A stretch of DNA of 64,000 nucleotides from Leucaena leucocephala (Eukaryota; Streptophyta; Magnoliopsida; Fabales; Fabaceae), in assembly GCA_037074615.1 (NCBI GenBank), contig CM073558.1:19885001-19949000 (forward strand), in the 5' to 3' direction. How positions within the stretch are numbered: the stretch's first letter is position 1; each line of letters begins with the position of its first letter. Below, piece by piece: positions 46,633-59,500 of the stretch. The notes below the pieces were generated by a model. That model did not search any database, was not told the origin of the DNA, and saw nothing but the letters and a program-made list of their open reading frames with translations. A program made the position numbers and the translations under genes.

Positions 46633-49600
46633 ATGTCTTCTTCTTCAGCTACTGTAGCAGTGGAGAAGGCGACCAGCGATCTTCTCATGGGCCCTGATTG
46701 GACCATGAATATCGAAATATGTGATTCTGTTAATTCCAATCGCTGGTAATTTGTTAGAGAATAGAAGAATTGAGACTTTCTATTTCTTTCTTTTTTGAGT
46801 TGACTTTGATTATCTGACAATATTTATGCTTTTTCATAATCAGAATTCAGAAGTTTTGTTATTTTGATAATTTTCTTTTTTTTTTTATGGTGATATTTCA
46901 TGCAGATGATTTTATGTTATGTTGTATGCACAAATTTCATAACAGCTCTTTATGAGAGAAAAAATTTTGAGTAACAGCGACGTAACAACGACCAAATAAT
47001 AGTTTGTCGGTTTAATTCGGATGGAAAAAAGCTTTCCCCTTTGTTGGATAAGCAAATATATAAGCTGGATATGGTACAAACCGGTTTTTCCTTTGTCAGT
47101 AATTATATATTTTCTTCTTTCCTGAACTTTTTCATCGTATAATTTAGTTGTCTGCAAAATGCTAGAACCATTAATTTTTCATACTGTTGATGAATTTGTC
47201 CCTTTGTGTCTGATATATAGTCTTAGGGAAAATAACAATTGTGATTCTGTCCGGTTTTTGACAAGTACCTGCATAATTTCTCAGGCAGCCAAAAGATGTG
47301 GTCAAAGCCGTGAAGAAGAGATTACAGCATAAGAGCTCCAAAGTTCAATTACTCTCTCTGACGGTAGTCTGTTTGCACTGACTTTGCTTTTCCCATTTAT
47401 ATGCATTTGTGTGTCTATGGATGCTCCCATCAATACTTAAATTCATATTTAAGTATATGGATTTTGACTTACAATTTCTACACGTCCACTTTCTAGCTTC
47501 TGGAGACTATGGTGAAGAACTGTGGTGATTATATCCATTTTCAAATTGCTGAGAGGAATATACTGGATGAGATGATCAAAATTGTGAGGAAGAAGGTAAG
47601 GTGGTGTCAGATAGAATATAAGATTTGTGTATTTGATTCTTGCATCAAATTGTTACTGCATTCTTGAGGATTTGCCTTGTGACAATCAAATCAAGTTGAA
47701 ATCATGTTACTTAAGTTCTGACATCTATAATATATATAGAGGGAGAACCCCTGTTTGGGCTTGCTAGGTTGATCTTTTATAGCTGTGCGAGTAGCCCATT
47801 TTTAAAATGGATTGGGTAGTATAATTTGTAATCTAATGAATTTCACCTGTACTTTGACAATGCTGTTAAACTATTTCATCAATATAAGTCTATAACCTTT
47901 TCCTCAACATAAGTCTTGCACTTTTTGTCCCTTTATGTTGCCTAAAATATCCTAATTGATTTATATCAAATTAAAATCTTTGCATTGGTTCCCTTTGGAT
48001 TTAATATTGCAAAAAATACTTGCACAGTCGCAATATATTGGTGGTATTTACCATCACAAGTCATAACAGAATCTTAGTGTTGATTCCTTTTGTTTGTGCA
48101 ATATTGTTTAATCACTGTTCTGAGGCAACTAGCATTTTCTTCTCAGCTTTTCTTTTTGGCTTATCTCATCCAACTTGAAATATATGTGTTGATATTTCAG
48201 ACAGACATGCAAGTGAGGGATAAAATTTTAGTGCTGCTAGACTCGTGGCAAGAGGCATTTGGGGGGCCAGGTGGAAAGCATCCTCACTACTATTGGGCAT
48301 ATGAGGAATTAAAGGTAAGTATAAGGCTGATTACTCAACAAGATTTCTCAGTGATGCTTTAGCTGTGTCTGAAGTTGTTAACTGTCTGTCCAGAGTGGTA
48401 TGCCTGATTAGAACATCAAATTAATTTGGATTGGATCGGATATTATGTAAAATGATTAGCCTCTCCCTTTATATTATAATCATCATAACATCCGGTTGTT
48501 GCATCATTTAAACTAGATTAATAACCTCAATTAATGGTTTCACAGATTTTAATGTACATTTCTCTGGCTTATGTCTCTAAGTTCTGGGATATCCTTTTTT
48601 TTCATTTTAGTCTTGTTCCACAATTTTGACATTTGATTATCATTTTGACATTTTTTTTGCCTACCTCATCCTAGTACATTTATGCTAAAATTTAATCATA
48701 TTTTGCCAATAACATTCATATGTTAACAGCACCTATATTCTAATAATGTGTCTGTGCACAAACAGCAGAACATAATGAATGCTTGATCCTTTTGTTTACG
48801 TTTCTGGATAGCCAAGGAAGGTCAAAATAGGGAATTGGAAAAAAAAAGGCATGTTCACTATCAGTCAGTGTTGTCCATAGCAGTACAACCTATCAAAGTT
48901 TTAACTAATGTGCCATGTAATTTCAATTTCTTAATGACCAGTAGATCATATTATATTGCATTATATGAATGACAGAGATCTGGTGTAGTGTTTCCCAAGC
49001 GTTCTCCAGATGCAGCTCCAATATTCACTCCTCCTCCTACTCATCTTGCTTTAAGACACATGCAAGAAGGATATGGTATGCCGAGCAATTCTTCAAAGAG
49101 ACTTGATGAAACTATGGCAACAGAGATTGAAAGTTTAAGGTGAAATTTCACTTTTGCATCTTCACCCTTGCTTATGCTATTATATTTTTTCCTTTTAAGC
49201 TTTTAGACTTGAATTCTTCTTGCCAACTGTCTTTAAGCGTATTATTGGTTTATCCTTAAATTTGTAGCTTGTCAAGCTTGGATTCTATGCGGCATGTTAT
49301 GGAGCTTTTGAGCGACATGCTACAGGCTGTGAACCCTAATGATCGAGCAGTATGTTGAATAATTGTCTAGCCTCTTTATTTGAGACTAAATAAAACCATT
49401 TATGGCAAAAAGGAGACTAAATAAAATGATTAACTGCTCTTCTTTTGCTTGTAGGCTGTAAAAGATGAGGTGATTGTTGATCTTGTTGACCGTTGCCGTA
49501 CCAACCAGAAAAAATTGATGCAGATGTTAACAACCACTGGGTTAGTTCCATCCTTAGATTTTGGCAATGCTTTATATGTTTATTGCATACTTGTTATATA

Positions 49601-51753
49601 CATGACTGAAGTATTCACGAATTTATATTCATGTTACTTGGCATGATCATTATTCTTGTGTATCATAATATGGTGCATTTACTAAAACTAGTGGATGCAC
49701 GGGGTTTAGGCTATTTATTACTATGTAATTAGAATTTTGCACTACGAAAACCATGTATTATTTATCTGTTTGGTTACAAATTTATTTTATTTATGTAATT
49801 GTTTCTTCTGTCCATAGATGACACGTGCAAAAAAATTAGTGGTTCTTTGATATCTATAGATCTCTTCTTTTTCATATTTTATTTTATTAATTATTAATTT
49901 CCTTCGTCCATGGTAAAAATTTGGATAATTCTTATTATCTTTGTTATGTGGCAGGGATGAGGAGCTTCTTGGGCGAGGCCTTGAATTATATGATAGTATT
50001 CAAAGTTTGCTTGCAAAGCACGATGCAATAGCTTCTGGTTCCCCCCTTCCATCCCATTATGCTAGTTCTAGTGCTCAGTCAAGTGAAGCTTGCTCTTCCA
50101 GTTTCAGTCCAACAGAAGAGAGGAGCTCCATGCCTGGAGACTCTGATCCAACAGTTGAAGCCAACTCTTCTCTCCCAGTTCCTTCTGTAACAAAAGGCCA
50201 GATTGATGAGGAGGAAGAAGAAGATGAATTTGCACAGCTAGCTCGAAGGTTGCTTATACCTAACAACATATATTAATGAAATTTCTGAGTTTTTGGATAT
50301 GAAACGACGAATCTATTACTTGTCCAAGTAAATGACTTGCTTAGATTAGAAAATATTCTGCATACATTCAAGCTAATTATACGAAAATAACATATTAGAT
50401 GCATTTTTTGGCATGAAGTTATAAATTACTCATGGTTTCATTCAGGTGAAGTAGGAAGCCTTGCTCGAGGCATTGTTTTTCCTATGCTCTCCTCTGCTGT
50501 ATTCTATACTGTCAAACTCAGCTAGAATGTCTCTGTTATGAGCCTGTGATTTGTTTTCGTCAAGAGAAATACCTGAAAAATTTAGTCTTGGTTTTTGTCT
50601 AGAACAAGATTTTAGATGCCCATTGCCAAGTGGACTTGTTCTATCCTCATGCATCTAATTGATTCATGACTCACCTGTGACAAACCAATGCAGGCATTCC
50701 AAGGCACAGTCAGTGCCTTCTAAAGATGCTTCAAATGGATCGAGTGAAGGTTCAGCAACCAGGGAAACCCACAGCTCCACATCTGATCCCACAGCCTCTG
50801 TCCCAGTCAATGCATTAGCAATTGTAGGTCAGCCTGCACAACCTAGCACTCATAAAGAGCAGGACATTATTGACTTGCTGAGTATCACTCTATCCACCTC
50901 ATCACCACCAACATCATCATCTCCCCAGATACCTCCACTGTCAGCCTCTAGCCAGAAAATTGATACATCTGTTCCATCTAGCACACAAGGCTACCCCTAT
51001 GCTCCCCAATATCCTGGAAATGTGCCTTTTAGCAATTATGTTGTTCCTTGGGCTCAACCTGAATCTAAGTCAGAGTCTCAACCCCAACCCCAGCAACATA
51101 TTTACAGGCCTCAACAACTACATCCACAACATGAGCCCCAACAATTACAGCCTCAGCCCTCACTCCATTCCCAGCAATCACAGTTTCATAATCAACATCT
51201 TAGATATCCGCATCCCGAACCTCAACAGCTACAATCCCTGCACCAGCCCCAACCCCAACCCCAACCCCGATCTCAATTTCAATCTCAAACTCAACCCCAA
51301 CCAATACAAATGATGCAACCTCAACCCCAATTACAACTGCAGAATCAACATGTTCAATACCCCTCATCATACCCTCCCCCACCATGGGCTGTTACGCCTG
51401 GTTACCCCATCAGTCAAAACCATTTATCTTCACCTAATAATATGTTTTTGACTCCTCCAGTCAATACATCAGCATCTTATAGACCAGCACAAGGAATCAG
51501 GGCCTTGCAAAATAACAGTTCATTTTCTTCTAATGGAACCAGCGGTCCTCGTACTGGAGATCCCAGGGGAAATTCTCATCTGGGAAACAATTCTACTGCT
51601 ACTGGACAAAAGCCTTTTGTTCCATCTTACAGATTGTTTGAAGATCTGAATGTTTTTGGGAACACCGATGGAAGGATTAAGATGACCAGCAGTGGCACAT
51701 CGTCTAGTTTGTCGGGGACAATGGGCCCAGGTATGGTTGGGGGGCGTAAGTGA
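46633..51753 (+). CDS. TOL: TOM1-like protein (TOL6/TOL9 type), VHS-GAT ubiquitin receptor
   Basis: An endosomal adaptor that binds ubiquitinated membrane cargo and passes it to ESCRT complexes, the plant stand-in for ESCRT-0. The nine exons are 46633-46745, 47285-47363, 47497-47595, 48201-48314, 48976-49139, 49268-49349, 49455-49540, 49955-50248 and 50694-51753. Together they total 2091 nt, or 696 aa. Residues from about 10 to 138 form the VHS domain (WTMNIEICDSVN, LLETMVKNCG, SWQEAFGG). About 175-262 form the GAT domain (VMELLSDMLQAVNP, DLVDRCRTNQKKLMQ, DEELLGRGLELYDSIQ). An acidic stretch DEEEEEDEF leads to FAQLARRHSKAQS. The last exon is Ser/Pro-rich, then Gln/Pro-rich (about 465-570), ending in the family tail RLFEDLNVFG...GMVGGRK. 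The start has MSSSSATVAVEKATS just before the VHS domain, as in relatives. It is convergent with RAPTOR1. Which TOL paralogue it is cannot be settled here. Confidence 0.95.
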
Positions 51754-53507
51754 GACAGACATTATCCTCTTGAATGCGAACATGTGATGTGAATATGGTG
51801 TATGTTAGTATTGGTAGCTTTTTCAAGTTTGCAACATGTAAGTTATATAGGTTGAAAAAGTGACACCTTTCTTTGTATAAGATGATCACAGATACACTAA
51901 GTCACAACTCATCTTTGTATTTAGTTGCAGTGCTGCCTCGCAGATGACAGTCTTGGAAACATTCTTTCATATATGATTTAGTAGTTTCTTGTGATTTACG
52001 TTTTGAAGTTCTTTCCTGATCTTTATACTTTCTCCAAACTATTCATTTTCCCGCACAGTTCTCTCTGCCCTGATGCATCATTGTTCTCAATTTACGTGAA
52101 TTCTGAACTTTCATTGGCATCAATTACACTTTATTCAATGATAACCAGTCTTTCAACTTTATATTTGGATTCATGCATGTTATGAATTGTTCGGACTATT
52201 CCTGATGTCCAATATCCGCTCGGGTTAAGCACACTTAATATTTTCACTTACGTCTCATCCCCCTGTTTTTGTCAAAAGAAGGAACCCTTTTTTTTCCACA
52301 CATCAGTTGTGTTCAACCATTATGAATGCAATCATTTAGATATATTTTGTTGTCACACAAAAATTGATATAACTTCCAAAATTTGATAATTTTTTGTTGT
52401 TGCCAAATCGATTTATTAGAATTTTATTCTGACTATATCCGAATTTGATTCGCGTTATGCACTTGACTATAGTAAATAAGTCTTCTAACAAGAATTTTCT
52501 GCATACACCAAAACTCGAATTTAACACTTCATTTAAACGATAAATCAAGAGGCCATTCAATAGAATTTTTTTTAAAAGGGCCTGTAAAAAGGTGCAAGCA
52601 CTATCTAATTAAAAGAAATGTCACCCACATTAGTGAAGAGGTAAGACATACGATCATTTAGAGCATATTTAATTTTTAAGAAATATCACTTTATTGTAAT
52701 TTTAATCACAATGCTCTAGAAAATATTTTAACTCTTGAGTATTTAAATTTACGCCTGATAGTAATATACTACTTGCTTTATCTAACATTAATATTATCTA
52801 ATAAAAAAGAAAATTTTATCCTACCGTTAGATTATGAATAAACTTAAGTCATTTCTAAAATCTTTTGTACCAAAAAAATAGAAAGAAACCTATGCCTGAA
52901 GTCTTCTGAGAGTGGCTCTAAACCCTGCTGAATGAATATTTATACAATAAACCTTTCAAAACGAGGGATTTGTAGTTAATCCAGTCCATCATCCGAAAAC
53001 ATTTCAATCATAAAAGTGGTCAGAATTTTGCCGTCACTCGTTCTATTTTTCTTAATTTCGTGACCATTGAAAATTTGCAAGTCAATTCTCTGGCGTTTTG
53101 CTTTAAAATAATTAGCAATCCTTCCATCATCCGTCAGAAACACCACTTATGAATTCTGAATTTATCTAATAATTACAAATTGGAAAGTAGGCTGATAAAT
53201 AACACCCAAAAGCAAGAAAATGAATAATAACATTAAGAGGATATATACACATTTACCAAATTGACATTATTCGCCTAAGCCTCCAACAATCATATACGCA
53301 GGATTTTCTTCCTGCCGAGTGCAACGCTCAACAAATGGAGACTAATGAATATATAACTAATACACTATTTAGCAGAATGCAACACCCTACCAATATTTCC
53401 AAATGTATTCACACAGGCTGCAGATTGTAGAAGCATGCGTGGCAGTCCTCAAGTAAGTTCTTGACCCAGCTAGATTCCCACGAAAATTATCATGGAGACA
53501 TGTGGAT
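51754..53507. other. Convergent intergenic region between TOL and RAPTOR1
   Basis: It holds the 3' UTRs of both genes: TOL from 51754, and RAPTOR1 down to perhaps 53380. The AT-rich middle shows no open gene or repeat that I can support. Confidence 0.6.
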
Positions 53508-56500
53508 TCATCCTGTTTGAGTGTTGTCATCAGCATAGACGGATACACACGCATCTGCAGCGCCAGCAGCAAGCAATAATTGGTAAGGGTGGAAATTGAG
53601 GCAGCTTACAGCAATTTTCTGGGCCATTAAGGTAGGGTAGTAACAAATTGTGCCGAGTAAATTGCCGTCCAGGCCGCTGAAGACTTTAATTAGTTGTTTG
53701 GCTGAGCCACTGGCAATAATTGGAGCATGTCTATGTACAGCTAGAGCTGTGAGTGAGTCCCTGTGAGCTTCCATGGTGAGATAGGAACCCTTGTGATTTC
53801 TTATATCGAGAAAGTGGATATCCCCAACCTCAGAAGCACTAACAATCTGAAGGAAAAATAAATGCCACATGATCTCATCCTTCTTTTCAACAACGTCCAT
53901 GGAACATAAGTAATGTATAAGTAATACATGTAATTTACACACAGTATGAAACTGGCAAAGATCGTCATTTTACCTTTCCTGGTTCTAGGCCTGGTTGGTA
54001 GCCAATCCCAACAACTCTTCCCACTCTGTGAGTATGTGGGTGTGATGCAGAGACAAGCCTAAGAAAATGGCAAGGTAAGAGACAGGCATATCTAAACTGA
54101 ATTTTCCGTATTCACAAAATTTAAATTCAACCATAATACTATTTACCACTAAAATAGCATAATATGTTTTTAGATGCGTATTATAATAAACCATGACCGT
54201 AGAGAAATATTGCAGATGCTTATGTCGCTTAATTCAATCTCACAACATATGTATCATCGAAGAAACTTCTATTTGAGGTGCTTACATTTCAGGTGTCCTG
54301 ACATCATAAATCCTGACAGAACCATCTACAAAACCAGCTGCAAATTGCCCCCCATGAACTTGAGATGCAGCCTATAACATAAACACATCAACAAAATGAC
54401 AGAAACGTGAATGTCAGTCAAAGACTCCTGATAAACATTTCATAACTCATACTTCTAGACTAAATTGACATGTTAGATCTAAGGAATTGAAACTAGGGTC
54501 TGGAAACTGTCCATCGTATAGAATATGATGGTTGATTGCCGTGCCAAACCAATAGAAGCAAACATAGCTCAGAAATAACTGCCACTGTCTTGCAAAGGCT
54601 TACCAAAGCAGAGATATTGCAATCTGATGACGAAGCTATAGTATTAACAAGCTGCTCTTTGTCCAGGTCCCAGAGAAATGTAGACATCTCATTTGAAGCA
54701 TACTAACAAATACAACAAGGAATAAGATCAAAATAAATGAATACAACATGGGGGCATAAATAGAGGTTTCTTGTAGTTAATTTGAGGAGGAGGCAGGAAA
54801 ACACTCCACAATCCCTTAGAGAATGACATACCAGATAACCGCTTTGCTGTTGCCAATCAACAACAATATTCAGACTTCGCATGCCTGGTTTATGGCTATG
54901 GATGGAAGAGAAAGCGGTGACAAGCTTTTGTTTACCCTTCAACGCATAATCTTTCCAAATTCGAACATTTCCATCCGCTGCACAAACAAAAATTCATTAA
55001 GGTAACATTCCAACAATACTCTTGACAATAGAAAGTAAAATAAACAGTAAATGTTACATGAAGCAGCCAGAAGCAAACTATCATCAAGCTCATTCACTAG
55101 GCAAAGCTTAGAAATTCCTTTATCAGGAAAATCATGATTGTCAAAACTGTTGAGAAGTGTAGCCTCTGCATAATTCCATATCCTGTGGAACATTCAAGAA
55201 ACTAGTCAATACAAATAAAAAACCTACATCTACTGAGATCTGAAACCTAAACAACGCATTGAATTCCAAAGGTTTTCAAAATGGCTTGTTTTCTGGCCTT
55301 GTTGCCCGTCTCTATATCTAGTGTTATTCAAACATATGACACTAAAAATACAGCAGACCCTTTTAATTTATTTTTGTCTTTTGGGTAAGATGAAAACTTA
55401 TATTAGCTCAGAAAACCATATACAACATTTCAAAAAAAATAAAGCAGTAAGATATTTATAAACCCCTTCCTGGGTAATAGAGTTATTTATAACCCCCTTC
55501 CTGTGAACTACAGTTAAGTTCTATATCCATTGCCCTAAAACTCTTTTGCAGCAAAAGATAGAGCCGAAAACAGAGAATCATGTATACCTAATCCGTTCAT
55601 TCTCGTCAGCAGCTATTACTATAGGAGATAAAGGATGCATCAATGTCGTTTGTGTACCCTTTGTGTCCCATTTAGCAATTGGATTTGTTAGCCTGCTACC
55701 AGCTGACCATAACAGAATACCATCAACCCTCTATTCCAGAGTATTTGAAGTTGATAAAGTAAATCAACATAATACAAACCAGAATGTTGGCATTTTGCTA
55801 TGTGCTCCAATGCAATTTTTTCCCTCTCTTCTCTTCTAGATAATACTTCTTCACAACCATCTGCTTCTGTTAACAGTGGCTTGGAGAAGCGACCACAACT
55901 CCAATTATATATAGTCGATTGTGGAAGAAAACTACGATCAGAAGTTCCACAAATTCTGCCAGCACCAAGAAGTGGATCAGCTAATCCAGAGTCTGGAGAA
56001 CTCATGAGGTGGGGCCTGAACTCCAATGAGCATACTCTCCGTATTCTAGTCATGTAACTAGAGCGAGGGGGACTCACTGGGGGAGTTCTGAAGGTTAGAG
56101 GCAAGTGACCTAACAAAACAGCACGCACAAGTAAACAGTCAATATCACATTGAAGATATACTTGTCACAAAAATCCAATTAGAAACCCCCGCACATGATG
56201 AAGTAGAAAGACAAGGGAGATATCTACCTCCATTCATATCCAACCAAGAGGACGAACGAGCTAATCCTGCAAGACTGGGAGATGCTGTAGCTTCATTAGT
56301 GTGAATAGCAGTAGACTTAAATGGTCTTGCTACTACTGGTTCAATCCCAATTATGGACATGACCCGACGACCAAGGTTTGCAATGCGAGGAGATGGATCT
56401 TTTGCTAATGTATACATAGCAATTATACATTGCGAATACAGTGCATTGTCTAAGGGTTTTGGTCCTGAGTGGTCCAGCACTCCATTCAGTATTCCTGAAT

Positions 56501-59500
56501 CAGAATGTTGAGAAGAGTCATCAGACAATGGAGAACCATGCATCATCCCAGAACCAGCTAGAGGACTGCTAGAAGAGACCCGTCCATCTCGAACTACTGC
56601 AGAATTGTTATTCCCAACCCTCGAAATGGGACCAATTTGAGGTGAAACTATGCTTCCATGAGGCATATGTCGATTTTGGCTATATCCACCGCCTGAACCT
56701 TTTATATGCAACAATGAAGGTAAGGTATTCAACAAAGAATTAGTCTGCGGTTTCCAACATGCAGCTGCAACGGACTTTAGGTGCTTCTTGTGGCCAAAGG
56801 CAAAGCGTGCCAGAGCTGATAATTGAATGAAAAAGGAGTTACTTAGATTTATTTGTGATACTATTGCCTCCCCTTAAACCCCCCCAATCCAACAGAAGAC
56901 ACATGCAAACAAAACAGGTAAGCAAATTTACTCAATACTCTCAAACAAATTCATGAGAACATATCACAGCACAGCGAAAAACACATTCAGGTTATGCAAG
57001 CTAATGTCTTAATCATGGTGCCCCTCCTCTCACCTTTTAACATTCTGAAAAGTCCCTCCAATTTCCCCCCAATTTTAAGTTTTAAAACAGCTAGCGATCC
57101 ACAAAAACGCTGATTATTGATAATTGGCAGGAAGGGAAAAAAGAATGCAAAATAAGTTCGAGAATTGATACTTCTCAAATCATAACATGCAAACCTTGAA
57201 AAATGAGCACAAAAAATGGATTTATAATCTCTGATCCTTGATCACTTACCAACAGCTACCTCAGCCCTCACCAATGGACTCCCATCCGAAGCAACACCCA
57301 AGAGACTTTTAACTATACTAACTTCAGCCCTAAACTTTTCATCGTCATAACATTCTTCATCACCTTCAACCCCTTCGCTACAAGAGTCAAATCCCACATC
57401 AAGAAGGGTTCCAAGCGCAAAAACAGCAGAAGCCCTGACCTGAGACAGAACAAACTAGATGACTCAAGCATTGATCTAAATTAAATTAAAATATTCACAA
57501 AAAGATATGCATATGGTAACTAAAAATAATTCAAGGTATTAAAGTAAACCTCTGGCTGGGGTTCAGACAGTAGAGGCGCAAATATAGAAGGAGCATCTGC
57601 CTGCAAGCCTATTATCTGGCCCTCCATGAAATCCTCCCGAAGTTTCCCCAGACAGAGGCATAGCCACTGAAGGAACAAAGGTTCAGTTTGTGTATCATTA
57701 GGAGAACTCAGCAGGTGCCTCAAGCAAACATGGACCAGACCAGCTTCAATACAGGCTTCTTGGCCTCGCCTGTGCCCATCCACAATAACAGCCAAGACAA
57801 AAGCAGCCATTGCACGTTGCTCTGGATATGCTTCGACACTATCAAGAAACTTGATAAAATAAACATGGCCTCCATCCTTCACTAGATCAACCTGACATGA
57901 CTAAAACCCAACAGAAAGTCTGATTTAAGGAGGATAAAGCCAACATAGAGAGCTATACCAAATAGAAGAAAACCAAAATGGAGAGACTAAAAATGTATAA
58001 TATTGTAATTATACGGCATCAATTTTATTGTATAGCTAAAAGCTTAAATGAGGAATTAGCGGTTTAGATCAATTAGGATTGTCCTATAATTTAGAAATTA
58101 GATTGCAAGTGTATTATAATTGGCAATAGGCAAAGCACGGTTCCAAGAACTAGGTTTGCCAATATTAGGATTTATTATAGGCTAGTAACTAGTTGAATAA
58201 TGACAGTGAGGGCAGGGGATTAGAAATCAAGTACACATACCAACACCCAACACCAAACCAGCAAAAAGAAGAGTAGACGATATTCATGCTATTGAGCTAA
58301 ACATCGATGATGGACTCACAAAGTAAAGCACTTGAGAAAGGGAATATAATAGGTAAAGAACTTGTATTAATAACAGTTAATACCTTCAAGCCAAAATTCC
58401 TCTCAAAGACCATTTAAATAAGTTAGAAATACTATTGTCAAGTTCTTTATAGTTTCAATGATCTTGCAGATGTTATAAGGGTTTTTCATCCAAATATACT
58501 AACAAAATTAAGATATCCTAGTAAAAGTAGGAGGATTAGGTTATAACTTTAAAGAGTACAAATGAATTAGTGATAACTTCGGAAAGCACTAATGATAACT
58601 TATTTCTATGGTCCTTAAGAATTATTTTAAGATCCTTAGCGGTCATTTAATTTTAATTATGGGTTGTTAACTGTCAATTTTCCCTGAAAAAAGAGTTAAG
58701 GTTATAAAGTATGAAAGCAAATGCAGCATCTCCAATTATGCCCCTTATAAAACATAGGTATACTCTGGGCAATCATTAAGCGCCTCTGGATGTACCTTAT
58801 CAAGTGCAAGAATCTTCGCCCACATGAAAACAAGAATATGGCGAAGTTCTGGAGTAGTTGTTTGCAATAGCTTCAAAACATAAGGAAATATTCCAACAGA
58901 TAATGCCTGCACATAGATAAATTCGATATCAAGTTATGGTATCACAATCATTTAACATATAAGACAATTGAAACAAAGGTTATGAATTGACTCAGTGGAG
59001 AGGAGTATTACCAGTTCTACTGCCCATGGACCCATATCAAGGAACCTTCCAAGGAGTACCAAAGCTCGAAATCTATGGCATTGACTACGCAAAACCTGAA
59101 ATCAAAATTGCTCCTACATTTATAGCGTGCAAAAAACAAATGACCAAAAAAATCTCCACACAATCAAAATATAAATCCTGTAAAGAAAAACATTGGCTTG
59201 AGAACACAAACAAAAATACAAAAAGGATCAATTGTGAACTAGGTTTCACAGCACACAAGACAGATAATAGAAACACAAACCAGCGTCAGTAATCATCCTA
59301 CAGCTAACTAGCATATGATTATTAAATCTACATACGAAAAATGAATAAGACAGATCCACCATGTCATTTATAATGGAATAAAAACAACTCAAAATTAACA
59401 TGTCTTACAAGATTACTTCTGGCTCTAGTGGTAGAAACTCAACAAATACACATTTTTATAAATTTCCATCAGAATGACATAAACTAAAATGAAACAATTT

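Noticed and set aside
50960..51385. Extra open frames on both strands in the last TOL exon
   Set aside because: They are by-products of the CAA/CCC repeat composition; the Gln/Pro frame is the one that continues the TOL family sequence.
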